Source of the DNA: 66-474 sp044464225
GTDB taxonomy: Bacteria > Pseudomonadota > Gammaproteobacteria > Xanthomonadales > Rhodanobacteraceae
Reading direction: 5' to 3'
NCBI GenBank assembly: GCA_044464225.1
Contig: JBIQLN010000011.1
Location: 41,120-105,119 of the forward strand
Length of the DNA: 64,000 nt
The translations under genes and the position numbers were made by a program. Of the stretch, positions 43,261 to 51,299 are shown piece after piece (the first letter of the stretch is position 1; the number at the start of each line of letters is the position of its first letter). Below the pieces are notes generated by a model. That model did not search any database. It saw only the letters and a program-made list of their open reading frames with translations, and had not been told where the DNA came from.

Positions 43261-44127
43261 TCAGTCGGGCGTGCTCGCTGCTTCGGCCGGTGAAGCCGGC
43301 GCGGATTCGACGGCCGGTACCGCGGCGCTGGCGGCGGTCGCAGGCTGCGCGTTGCCCTGCACGTAATGGCCGATCTGCAGGGCATAGCCGGCCTTCGCGC
43401 CGGGCGGCACCGCCTGGGCATCGGCGTAGACACTGATCGTGTAGGTCGCCGCCGTTTCGACGGGCGTGGTCCAGCTCGTTGCGGTGCCTGCGCCGCTGTC
43501 GACCAGTGTCTGGCCGTTGGCCTGATCCGCCACCTTGAAATGGACATTGGGGTTGCGGGTCACGAGGTTCACGGCCAGCGTCTCCCCCGCCGCGATCGCC
43601 ACCGCGTAGTCCCGCGAAGTCGCCTGGGAATCGAGCGTCCCCACCGTCTGCACCCACGGCTTGCTATCCTCGAACGTCACGGTGGTGGTCGGCGCGCGCA
43701 TGTCCGATTGCCCGTACTGCCCGATCTGCAAAGCGTAATCCGCCACTTCACCGCGCTGCATGGCCTCGGGCTGGACATACACGTGGATCGTGTAGGTCGC
43801 CGCGTCCGCATTGGAGATCGACCAGGTGGTTGCGCCGGTTTGATAAGTGTCGACCAGCTTCTTGCGCTGCGAATCGTTCTTCACCGTGAAGAACACGTTC
43901 GGGTCGCGCGTGACAAGGTTGATCTGGAAGGTCTTGCCGGCCGCGATCGAGACCGTGTAATCCTGCGCGTAATCCATGCGCGTGATCTTGCCGATTTCCT
44001 GCGTCCATGGATTGTTCGGCTGGAACGTCACACTGACGGCCGAATCGGCCAGGGCGGGCAGGGCTGCGCCAGTCGCGGCCATCGCGGCCGCGATCGTCAG
44101 GCAGCGGAAAAAGCGAAAGGACGACAT
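43261..44127 (-). CDS. Exported protein with two tandem PPC-like domains
   Basis: 288 residues from MSSFRF (signal peptide ending ALA) with GAGGA upstream; the larger open frame is spurious. Two copies of a domain of about 110 residues (about 28-135 and 145-255) share PW-Q, G, DYTVSIAAGK/DYAVAIAAGE, INLVTRDPN/VNLVTRNPN, YTIHVYV/YTISVYA and ADYALQIG/AGYALQIG. The pattern recalls pre-peptidase C-terminal beta-sandwiches. An Ala/Pro/Ser-rich tail follows. Function unknown; likely carbohydrate- or peptide-binding. Confidence 0.75.
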   Translation of the reverse strand: MSSFRFFRCLTIAAAMAATGAALPALADSAVSVTFQPNNPWTQEIGKITRMDYAQDYTVSIAAGKTFQINLVTRDPNVFFTVKNDSQRKKLVDTYQTGATTWSISNADAATYTIHVYVQPEAMQRGEVADYALQIGQYGQSDMRAPTTTVTFEDSKPWVQTVGTLDSQATSRDYAVAIAAGETLAVNLVTRNPNVHFKVADQANGQTLVDSGAGTATSWTTPVETAATYTISVYADAQAVPPGAKAGYALQIGHYVQGNAQPATAASAAVPAVESAPASPAEAASTPD

Positions 44128-44637
44128 GAAGAAATCCTCGGACGGTTGGGTGGACGTTCTTGCATGGCGACACACGCCGCACGCCGGCGCCGGATGCCCC
44201 CATATCGCGCCCCAGCATACTACCTTGCGCGGCGACGGCGGTGGCCGCAGGCGCGGAAACCGTCGCCGTCGCCGTCCATCGCTGCAGGAGGCGGGCCGAT
44301 GCACGCCTGAACCGGGATCACGGTCGACGCGCCGCTCGGCACCGCGGATCGGCAACGACCGTACCGATTTCCCGATTGCAATGGGCGATCCGACGATGCC
44401 GGTTCTCGCGCGGTCGCGGCGGCGGTGCTGGTGGCGGCCAGAAGGTCCGCCGTTAGTATCACGATCCTGCGTGGCGAGCCCGCGTGCCGTGCTGGGTGCA
44501 GGTGTGGCCTCCTCCTTGCCGGTACATGGCGACGGGACAGCCCGTCCAGCCGGGCATCCACGTGGCCGGAGTTGCACCCGCGGTGCACCGTCCACTTGTG
44601 AAATCCGCCGTCAACAACTCATCCAAAACGAATCGAC
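44128..44637. other. 510-base divergent intergenic region
   Basis: No believable gene, tRNA or repeat; GC-rich throughout. It holds the promoters of the tandem-domain gene and of the rhomboid gene, which I cannot place. Confidence 0.4.
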
Positions 44638-45249
44638 ATGATCCTCACACTCGCCATCATCGCCGTCACCTGCGTCGTCTCGTGGATCGCCTTCAAGGAC
44701 GGCAAGCTGATGCAGCGCCTGTTGCTGTGGCCGCCCGCGGTCGAGAAGAAACACGAATACTGGCGCCTGCTCAGCTACGGGCTGGTGCACGCGGATTTCC
44801 AGCACCTGTTGTTCAACATGATCACGCTGTTCTTCTTCGGGCGCGCGATGGAGTGGCTGTACGCGCGGCACCTCGGGCCGCTCGGATTCCTGTGGTTTTA
44901 TCTCGGCGGCCTGCTGGTTTCGATCCTTCCGACGTACATCCAGAACCGGCGCAACGCAAACTATCGCAGCCTCGGCGCATCGGGCGCGGTATCGGCCGTG
45001 CTGTTCGCGTTCATCCTGCTGTCGCCGTGGTCGATGATCTTCGTGTTCTTTTTCCCGGTGCCGGCGATCCTGTACGCGGTCGCGTTCGTGGGGTTTTCCA
45101 TCTGGATGGACCATCGTGGCGGCAGCTCCATCAACCACAGCGCGCACATGTGGGGCGCGGCCTACGGCATCGTGTTCACGGTGCTGATGGAGCCACGGGT
45201 GATTCCGTTTTTCCTGCAGCAGTTGCGCAATCCGCATTTCGGGATGTGA
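44638..45249 (+). CDS. Rhomboid-family intramembrane serine protease
   Basis: 203 residues with six predicted transmembrane helices. Catalytic serine S115 in GASGAVS and histidine H170 in HSAHMWG form the rhomboid dyad; HADFQHLLFNM carries the conserved H56 and N60. It should cleave membrane proteins near the outer face of a helix. Substrates unknown. It is 67 bases upstream of lipA in the same direction. Confidence 0.93.
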   Translation: MILTLAIIAVTCVVSWIAFKDGKLMQRLLLWPPAVEKKHEYWRLLSYGLVHADFQHLLFNMITLFFFGRAMEWLYARHLGPLGFLWFYLGGLLVSILPTYIQNRRNANYRSLGASGAVSAVLFAFILLSPWSMIFVFFFPVPAILYAVAFVGFSIWMDHRGGSSINHSAHMWGAAYGIVFTVLMEPRVIPFFLQQLRNPHFGM

Positions 45250-45316
45250 CGAGGGAGCGGCGTTACAATGGGATGCTTCAGCGCAGCGATGCGCGCCATT
45301 CCTCCGCACCGACGCC

Positions 45317-46351
45317 ATGAGCGAATCCGCAGACAAGCTCCGCCCGTTGCCCGGCAGCAAGTTCACCAGCCCGCAGGGCACGCGCGCGGTCAAGGACGGC
45401 ATTCGTCCCAGCAAGTTGAGCTTCGTGCCCGATGCAGCGCGCAAACCACCGTGGCTGCGGGTGAAATTGCCGGCCGGGGCGAAGTACGAGGAGATCCGCG
45501 ACATCGTCCGCACCCACAAGCTGTCCACGGTGTGCGCGGAATCGAAGTGCCCCAACATCGCCGAATGCTGGGGGCGCGGCACCGCCACATTGATGTTGAT
45601 GGGCTCGGTGTGCACGCGCGCCTGCAAGTTCTGTTCGGTGTCGACGGGCAACCCGCACGGCTGGCTGGATCCGATGGAACCGGCCAACGTCGCCGACGCC
45701 GTCGCGTTGATGAACCTGAAGTACGTGGTGCTGACCTCGGTCGATCGTGACGATCTGCCGGACGGCGGCGCCGGCCATTACGCGGCGTGCATCCGCGCGA
45801 TCCACGGCCGCATGCCGGGGACGGCGGTGGAAGCCCTGACGCCGGATTTCGCGGGCCGGCACCAGCACGTCGCCACGGTCCTCGACGCGGGTCTGGCGAC
45901 CTACGCGCAAAACGTCGAAACGGTCGAGCGGCTGACGCACCCGGTGCGCGACGCGCGCGCGGGTTACCGGCAGACGCTGGACATCCTGAAGTTCGCCAAG
46001 GACTACGCGCCGCAGACCGTCACCAAGACCAGCATGATGCTGGGCCTTGGCGAGACCGACGACGAGATCGAACGCGCACTGGCCGACATCCGCGCCGCCG
46101 ACGTGGACGTCGTCACGATGGGCCAGTACATGCGTCCGACGCAAAATCATTTGCCCGTCGCGCGCTTCGTGACGCCGGAACAGTTCCGGCAATACCGGGA
46201 GCTGGCGCTGGGCATGGGCTTTCTCGAAGTGGTGTCCGGGCCCCTGGTGCGCTCCAGCTACCGTGCCGAACAAGTCTTGGAGCGCAACAACGTCGGACTC
46301 GATCCGGCCGTCGTCGACGGCATCCGCGAGACGGCCGGCTTGAGGTGCTGA
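45317..46351 (+). CDS. lipA: Lipoyl synthase
   Basis: 344 residues (E. coli 321). It is a radical-SAM enzyme with two iron-sulfur sites: auxiliary-cluster cysteines C73, C78 and C84 (CAESKCPNIAEC), radical-SAM CxxxCxxC C99, C103 and C106, and the RSSY serine near the C-terminus. It inserts two sulfurs into octanoyl groups on lipoyl domains. lipB is not next door, unlike in many genomes. The stop overlaps the next start by one base (TGATG), a translational coupling. Confidence 0.97.
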   Translation: MSESADKLRPLPGSKFTSPQGTRAVKDGIRPSKLSFVPDAARKPPWLRVKLPAGAKYEEIRDIVRTHKLSTVCAESKCPNIAECWGRGTATLMLMGSVCTRACKFCSVSTGNPHGWLDPMEPANVADAVALMNLKYVVLTSVDRDDLPDGGAGHYAACIRAIHGRMPGTAVEALTPDFAGRHQHVATVLDAGLATYAQNVETVERLTHPVRDARAGYRQTLDILKFAKDYAPQTVTKTSMMLGLGETDDEIERALADIRAADVDVVTMGQYMRPTQNHLPVARFVTPEQFRQYRELALGMGFLEVVSGPLVRSSYRAEQVLERNNVGLDPAVVDGIRETAGLRC

Positions 46352-46812
46352 TGCCGGCAACGAATGCCCGCTGGCGGGCGGCGCGGCCGTTTGCGTGGCT
46401 GGGTGTTGCCGCAATCATCGCAGGCGGGCTGGCGGCGGCCGCGGTGGCGCATCGCCCGGTGCAACAACTGGTCTGGATGTCGGCCTACCTGGTGCTGATC
46501 GTGGGCGTTGCCCAGATCGTGTTCGGGGCAGGGCAGGCGTGGTTGTCGGACCATGTGCCCTCGCCCGGCTGGGTCGCCGTTGAATGGCTGGTTCTCAACC
46601 TCGGCAACGCAGGGGTGATTGCGGGCACCCTTGGGGGATCCTTCGGGCTGGTGGCGGCGGGCACCGTGCTGTTCGCGCTCGGCATTGCGCTGTTCCTTTC
46701 GGGTACCCGCGGCGCAGGGCGCGCCGGTTGGCTGCTGGGCTACCGCATCCTGCTGGGACTCGTTTTCCTGAGTTCGCTGGTCGGCTTGGGGCTTTCCCTG
46801 CACGCCCGCTGA
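46351..46812 (+). CDS. Small membrane protein coupled to lipA
   Basis: 153 residues with about four transmembrane helices (15-35, 40-60, 75-110, 120-150). No motif or family recognised. Its ATG overlaps the lipA stop, so it is translated from the same message. A role in lipA context is only a guess from position. Confidence 0.75.
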   Translation: MPATNARWRAARPFAWLGVAAIIAGGLAAAAVAHRPVQQLVWMSAYLVLIVGVAQIVFGAGQAWLSDHVPSPGWVAVEWLVLNLGNAGVIAGTLGGSFGLVAAGTVLFALGIALFLSGTRGAGRAGWLLGYRILLGLVFLSSLVGLGLSLHAR

Positions 46813-46830
46813 ATCCGGGCGAAATATCAT

Positions 46831-46859
46831 TCGCCATTTTCGGGGATCCCCTGTATCAT
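46831..46859 (+). promoter_or_regulatory. Candidate promoter of the cspA-type gene
   Basis: TCGCCA (-35, 46831-46836), a 17-base spacer and TATCAT (-10, 46854-46859, five of six) give a start near 46867 and a leader of about 147 bases, typical of cold-shock mRNAs whose leaders act as RNA thermosensors. Confidence 0.45.
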
Positions 46860-47013
46860 GGTCGGACTGTGTTTGCCGGGTCACGGTAAATTGTGGCCCG
46901 ATGCGCCTGATCTCGCGATCTCGCCCATCGTCTTCCCGCTTGCTCCCCCTGCAAATCAGTTCGAGCTGCCGCCCATGTGGCGACGGCATTCCCAATGTTG
47001 CAAGGAGTAATCC

Positions 47014-47223
47014 ATGTCGGATCGTAAAACCGGGACCGTGAAATGGTTCAATGACGCCAAGGGCTTCGGCTTCATCAGCCAGGAAGGTGGCGAGGACGTG
47101 TTCGTGCATTTCCGCGCGATCGAAGGCAGCGGTTTCAAGTCGCTGCAGGAAGGCCAGAAGGTCAGCTTCGTGGTGACCAAGGGCCAGAAGGGCCTGCAGG
47201 CCGAGCAAGTCCAGGCGCTGTAA
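47014..47223 (+). CDS. Cold-shock protein (CspA family), first copy
   Basis: 69 residues, AAGGAG before the ATG. OB-fold single-stranded nucleic-acid binder with RNP1 KGFGFIS and RNP2 VFVHF. RNA chaperone. A long GC-rich leader and a perfect terminator flank it. It is highly similar to the copy at 57099 (differences mostly in the second half). Confidence 0.95.
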   Translation: MSDRKTGTVKWFNDAKGFGFISQEGGEDVFVHFRAIEGSGFKSLQEGQKVSFVVTKGQKGLQAEQVQAL

Positions 47224-47244
47224 TTCAACGCCGATCGAGTTGCG

Positions 47245-47280
47245 ACGCCGGGCGGAGCATTCCGCCCGGCGTTTTTCTTT
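47245..47280 (+). terminator. Rho-independent terminator of the first csp gene
   Basis: A 12-bp perfect GC-rich stem (47245-47256 with 47261-47272), four-base loop GCAT, then TTTTTCTTTT. Strong. Confidence 0.92.
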
Positions 47281-47349
47281 TCTGCCGCAGGGGATGCCGA
47301 CGATCACCATCAGCGGCCTGCAGCCAGACACCGCGGGACCGCCCGCGGC

Positions 47350-47625
47350 TCAGCCCCAGGGCTGGGCCGTTTCCAGCATGGTACGCAGCGCCGCGTCCTC
47401 CGCCCCGGCAAGCCATTGTTCTGCCTCGCGGTAATTGGCCGTATCCAGCGCCCGGTGCAGCACGCCATCGCCGCCGATACGGGTGAAGATCAGCAATATG
47501 TTGCCGAACGAGGCTTCCAGCAGCGCGGCCTGCCAGTGGCCGCCGTGTTCGTCGTCGAAACTCCGCATCAGGGCGCCTTCGGGAAAGGGATCAACAGGAT
47601 ACACGTGCGGGAAAGCCCGGTTCAT
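47350..47625 (-). CDS. Hypothetical protein
   Basis: 92 residues from MNRAFP; the longer open frame runs over the divergent GFA gene. Sequence MRSFDDEHGGHWQAALLEASFGNILLIFTRI and a C-terminal EQWLAGAEDA suggest a small alpha/beta protein; no motif recognised. It is divergent from the GFA gene. Codon pattern supports a real gene but I cannot name it. Confidence 0.6.
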   Translation of the reverse strand: MNRAFPHVYPVDPFPEGALMRSFDDEHGGHWQAALLEASFGNILLIFTRIGGDGVLHRALDTANYREAEQWLAGAEDAALRTMLETAQPWG

Positions 47626-47659
47626 GCGATAATTGCGCACTGACGCTGGGGTTGGATGC

Positions 47660-48007
47660 ATGACGACTTGGCGTGGTGGATGCCATTGCGGCCGCATTGC
47701 CTTTGAAGTGGAGGGCGAAATCGGAACCGTGATGGAGTGCAATTGCTCCCATTGCCGGCCCAAGGGTTATCTGCTGTGGTTCGTGCCGCGCGAGCAGTTG
47801 CGGCTGTCCACGCCGGAGGCGGACATGAACACGTACCGGTTCAACACGCACAAGATCGCCCACCACTTCTGTCCTGCCTGCGGCGTGGCGCCGTTTGCGG
47901 ACGGCGAGCAGGAAGGGCAACCCATGGCTGCGGTGAACGTCCGTTGCCTGCAAGGGGTGGAACCGGCCAATCTGAACATCCAGCAAGTGGACGGGCGCAG
48001 CTTCTAG
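47660..48007 (+). CDS. GFA-family (glutathione-dependent formaldehyde-activating enzyme/CENP-V) protein
   Basis: 115 residues from MTTWRG. Zinc-site cysteines: GGCHCGRIAFE, CNCSHC and FCPACG with three CxC/CxxC pairs of the Gfa fold. Members bind zinc and may act on S-hydroxymethylglutathione; function of most is unproven. A ribosome site (GTTGGA) is weak. Confidence 0.9.
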   Translation: MTTWRGGCHCGRIAFEVEGEIGTVMECNCSHCRPKGYLLWFVPREQLRLSTPEADMNTYRFNTHKIAHHFCPACGVAPFADGEQEGQPMAAVNVRCLQGVEPANLNIQQVDGRSF

Positions 48008-48110
48008 CACAGGCCGGATCGGCAACAGGGGCTCCGTCTCGAACGATTCAGCACACCCGTGGACATCCCGTGCGTCGGGCGTGCGCTGCGACAACATGAG
48101 GAAAGCTGCA

Positions 48111-48635
48111 ATGGTGACAAAACGGAACTCCAAGGCCCCCGCCAAGGCCGCGAAGACAGCCCGCAAAACCGCCAAGTCGAAGCCGACGAAGGCGGCCGCA
48201 CCGCGCAAGGCGACCAAGCCTGCGCGCGCCGCGGTCAAAAAGCCACGCCCGGCCGCCAAAACGGCCAAGCGTGCCGCGCCCAAGCCTGCAACCCCGGCCA
48301 AATCCGCAGCATCCGTGAAACCGGCCGCAAGGCCGGCTTCAGTGAAAACCGCGGCCAAGGCTGTAGCCGCTGCCCGGGCCAACGCCCGGCGGCGCCCGCC
48401 TTCGTACATCCCGCGCTCGCATTTCGGCGATGACTGGATGCTCGGTGGTCCGGTGGAGCTGCCACGTTCACCCACGCCCGCCGCGCACACGCCGACCCGC
48501 AAGCCGCCGAAGCCGCGGGCGCCCAAGCCGAAGGCCATCAGTCATGAACAGGCCGTGGCCAACCTTAAGGCCCTGCTGGAGTCGCGCAAGCGCAAGGATC
48601 GCGGTGGCGATGCCGGCGCTTCCAAGGGCGCGTGA
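48111..48635 (+). CDS. Histone H1-like Lys/Ala/Pro-rich DNA-binding protein
   Basis: 174 residues from MVTKRN with GAGGAAA upstream (an ATG at 48096 is possible). The first 100 residues are a run of AKA, KPA and KTA repeats with no acidic residue; the rest is RPPSYIPRSHFGDDWMLGG followed by more KP-rich sequence. Composition matches bacterial H1-like proteins (AlgP/Hc1-type), which compact or regulate the chromosome. The conserved FGDDWMLGG segment could contact another partner. No fold predicted for most of it. Confidence 0.75.
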   Translation: MVTKRNSKAPAKAAKTARKTAKSKPTKAAAPRKATKPARAAVKKPRPAAKTAKRAAPKPATPAKSAASVKPAARPASVKTAAKAVAAARANARRRPPSYIPRSHFGDDWMLGGPVELPRSPTPAAHTPTRKPPKPRAPKPKAISHEQAVANLKALLESRKRKDRGGDAGASKGA

Positions 48636-48730
48636 ACCGCTGAATGGTTAGCACTTCCATAACAAAACTCTTCAGTATAGATTTATCCGTGTATGGGATA
48701 CTGACACCACCTTCACACGGGGAGTCAGCC

Positions 48731-49222
48731 ATGAAAAGCAGACCCGGCTCGATCCGCAACAAACTGATGCTCGCCTGCGCATTGACCGCGGCAGCCGTGC
48801 TGGCGACCCCGGCGGCCATGGCGCACGACTACCGAGGCCACCGGAATGATTCCGGCAAGGTGCTGGGTGCACTGGTCGTCGGTGCGGTGATAGGCGGCGT
48901 GATCGCCAGCGCCAGCCAGCGTTCCCACACGTACTACGACGGCGGGTATTACTACCCGGCACAGAGTTACCCGACGCAGGGCTATTACCAGAGCTATCCG
49001 ACCTATCCGAGCTACCCCAGCTATCCGGCGTATTCGTATGGCACGGGCTACGGCTATCCCGCCTATGCCTACGGGAACAGCGTGAGCGTCGGGGTGGTGT
49101 ACAGCAGCGGCGGCAGCCACTGGCGTGGCCGCGATTATCGACGCCATGGAGGCGGCCATGGCTACTACCGCGGTGGCCACCATGACGGCCGAGCCCGGTA
49201 CTACCGGCACCATGGCCATTGA
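48731..49222 (+). CDS. Exported glycine-zipper, Tyr/Pro-rich, His/Gly/Arg-tailed protein
   Basis: 163 residues from MKSRPG with GGGGAG upstream. A signal peptide (ending AMA) is followed by one glycine-zipper helix (GALVVGAVIGGVIAS), a tract of Tyr-Pro repeats (YPSYPSYPAYSYG) at about 82-118, and a His/Arg/Gly-rich tail. Low complexity; likely surface or envelope. An AT-rich promoter pocket with TATAGA at 48676 lies upstream. Confidence 0.7.
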   Translation: MKSRPGSIRNKLMLACALTAAAVLATPAAMAHDYRGHRNDSGKVLGALVVGAVIGGVIASASQRSHTYYDGGYYYPAQSYPTQGYYQSYPTYPSYPSYPAYSYGTGYGYPAYAYGNSVSVGVVYSSGGSHWRGRDYRRHGGGHGYYRGGHHDGRARYYRHHGH

Positions 49223-49240
49223 CCACGTCATCGCGTAACG

Positions 49241-49272
49241 AAAGACCCGGCTCCTGCAGCCGGGTCTTTTTG
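49241..49272 (+). terminator. Rho-independent terminator
   Basis: Stem of AAAGACCCGGCT with AGCCGGGTCTTT, five-base loop, then TTTTTG, 19 bases after the low-complexity gene. Confidence 0.9.
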
Positions 49273-49375
49273 TTGGCCGTCGGCCATCTGCCAACCTTTG
49301 GCACGGGCAGGGCGGGGGCAGCGTTGCTAGCGTGGGCGTTCCGGCATTGAACATCGTTCCGATCGGAGAGACTGC

Positions 49376-51148
49376 ATGATGCGCGAACTGGGCAAGGGTT
49401 GGCTGCTGGCACTGTTCGTCCTGCTGTTCGCGCCGTGCGTTGCGGGCGCTGCAAAACCTGCCGATACGGCCGCCGCGGACCAGGCATTCGCGCATCTGGC
49501 GGATCAGTACTTCGACACGTTCTACCTGCCGACCAACCCTTCGGCGGCCACCAGCTACGGCGTCCACCGATACGACGGCAAGCTGGAGGATTATTCGCGC
49601 GCCGGCATCGACGCCGAAGTGAAGGCGTTGCAAGATTGGGAACAGCGCGTGGCGGCGGTCGATCCGGCATCGCTCAGTCTCTACGTGCGCGGCGATCGCG
49701 ATCTGGTGCTGAACAACATTCGAAGCTCGCTATTGACGTTGCAATCGATTCGGCCGTGGCAAAAGAACCCGGATTTCTATTCCAGCGGCATCACGTCCAG
49801 CGCCTTCACCCTGATGGAGCGCAAGTTCGCGCCGCCGGAAACCCGCCTGCGTGACTTGATCTTGCGCGAAAGGCAGATGCCTGCCGCGTTGCTGGCCGCG
49901 CGTGCGAATCTGAAGAACCCGCCGAAGATCTACACGGAAATCGCGCTGGAGCAATTGCCCGGCTTGATCGAGTTCTTCCGGCACGACGTGCCGTCGGCGT
50001 TCACGGATGTGACGGACGCTGCGCTGAAACAGCAATTCGCGGCCTCGAACGGCGCCGTGATCGAGGCACTGGGCGATTACCAGACGTGGCTGAAGAATGA
50101 CGTGCTGCCGAAATCGCACGGCGACTTCCGGATCGGCGCCAAGGCGTTTCGCGAGAAATTGAAATACGACGAGATGGTCGACCTGCCGCTGGACAAGCTG
50201 GTCGCGCTGGACGAAGCCAACATGAAGGCCAACCAGGCCGAGTTCGCCAAGGTGGCGAAGGAACTCGAGCCAGGCAAGACGCCGCGTGAAGTACTCGCGG
50301 ACCTCGCCGCCGACCATCCCGCGCCCGGCAAGCTGCTCGACACCTTCCGCTCCACATTCGACACGCTGATCGGCTTCATCCAGAGCCACCACATCATCAC
50401 GATTCCGTCCACCGTGCGTCCGACCGTGGAGGAAACGCCGCCGTTCATGCGGGCGACCACGTTCGCATCGATGGACACGCCAGGCCCTTACGAGAAGAAG
50501 GCGACCACCGCGTACTTCAACGTCACGCTGCCGGAAAAGGATTGGCCGAAGCAACGCACCGAGGAATTCATGGCCCAATTCAGCTATCCGGTGATCACCA
50601 GCATCGCGACGCACGAGGCCTATCCCGGCCATTACATCCAGTTCCTGTGGATGCACAAGGTGAACGATCGCGTACGCAAGCTGCTCGGCTCCGCCACCAA
50701 TGCCGAAGGCTGGGCGCACTACTGCGAGCAGATGATGCTCGACGAGAGCCTTGCCCGGTACCAATTTCCGCAGGACCGCCGCCAGCAGTTGCTGCTGAAG
50801 CTCGGCCAGTTGCAGGACGCGCTGCTGCGCAACGCGCGCTTCATCGTCGGCATCAAGCTGCACACCGGACAGATGACGCTGGACCAGGCGAAGGACTTTT
50901 TCGTCAGGGAAGGCTATCAGTCGCCCGCGGTGGGTGAAGTGGAAACCAAGCGCGGCACCTCCGACCCGACGTACCTGTACTACACGCTCGGCAAGTTGGA
51001 GATCCTGAAGCTGCGCGCCGACATGGAGAAGAAGGAAGGTGCGAACTTCAATCTCGAAAGATTCCATGACGACTTCATGCAACACGGCTTCGCACCGATT
51101 GCGATCGTGCGTCGCGAGATGCTGCACGACGACTCGTCGGTCCTGTGA
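49376..51148 (+). CDS. DUF885 exported putative metallopeptidase
   Basis: 590 residues with signal peptide (ending AGA). The motif HEAYPGHY (about 419-426) resembles an HExxxxH zinc site in the large thermolysin-like superfamily, with a downstream glutamate in NAEGWAHY. Nearest group is DUF885, common in Xanthomonadales and likely carboxypeptidase-like (M32-related). The GGAGAG site precedes two adjacent ATGs. Confidence 0.88.
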   Translation: MMRELGKGWLLALFVLLFAPCVAGAAKPADTAAADQAFAHLADQYFDTFYLPTNPSAATSYGVHRYDGKLEDYSRAGIDAEVKALQDWEQRVAAVDPASLSLYVRGDRDLVLNNIRSSLLTLQSIRPWQKNPDFYSSGITSSAFTLMERKFAPPETRLRDLILRERQMPAALLAARANLKNPPKIYTEIALEQLPGLIEFFRHDVPSAFTDVTDAALKQQFAASNGAVIEALGDYQTWLKNDVLPKSHGDFRIGAKAFREKLKYDEMVDLPLDKLVALDEANMKANQAEFAKVAKELEPGKTPREVLADLAADHPAPGKLLDTFRSTFDTLIGFIQSHHIITIPSTVRPTVEETPPFMRATTFASMDTPGPYEKKATTAYFNVTLPEKDWPKQRTEEFMAQFSYPVITSIATHEAYPGHYIQFLWMHKVNDRVRKLLGSATNAEGWAHYCEQMMLDESLARYQFPQDRRQQLLLKLGQLQDALLRNARFIVGIKLHTGQMTLDQAKDFFVREGYQSPAVGEVETKRGTSDPTYLYYTLGKLEILKLRADMEKKEGANFNLERFHDDFMQHGFAPIAIVRREMLHDDSSVL

Positions 51149-51299
51149 ATCCGCTGCGCCATTTTGCGGGAGGCGGTTCGGTTCTCGGTGCCCGCGGACA
51201 ACCACGACCGCGGGTATCGTCACGCCGGCTGAACGCGCGGATTGCTTCAATTAAGTCTTCCGCCTGTAGCCTGTGACGCCGCGTCGAGGCTTTCCTCGC

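Noticed and set aside
44160..44641. Possible small genes in the 44128-44637 gap
   Set aside because: Frames are Arg/Pro-rich, lack ribosome sites and show no motif.
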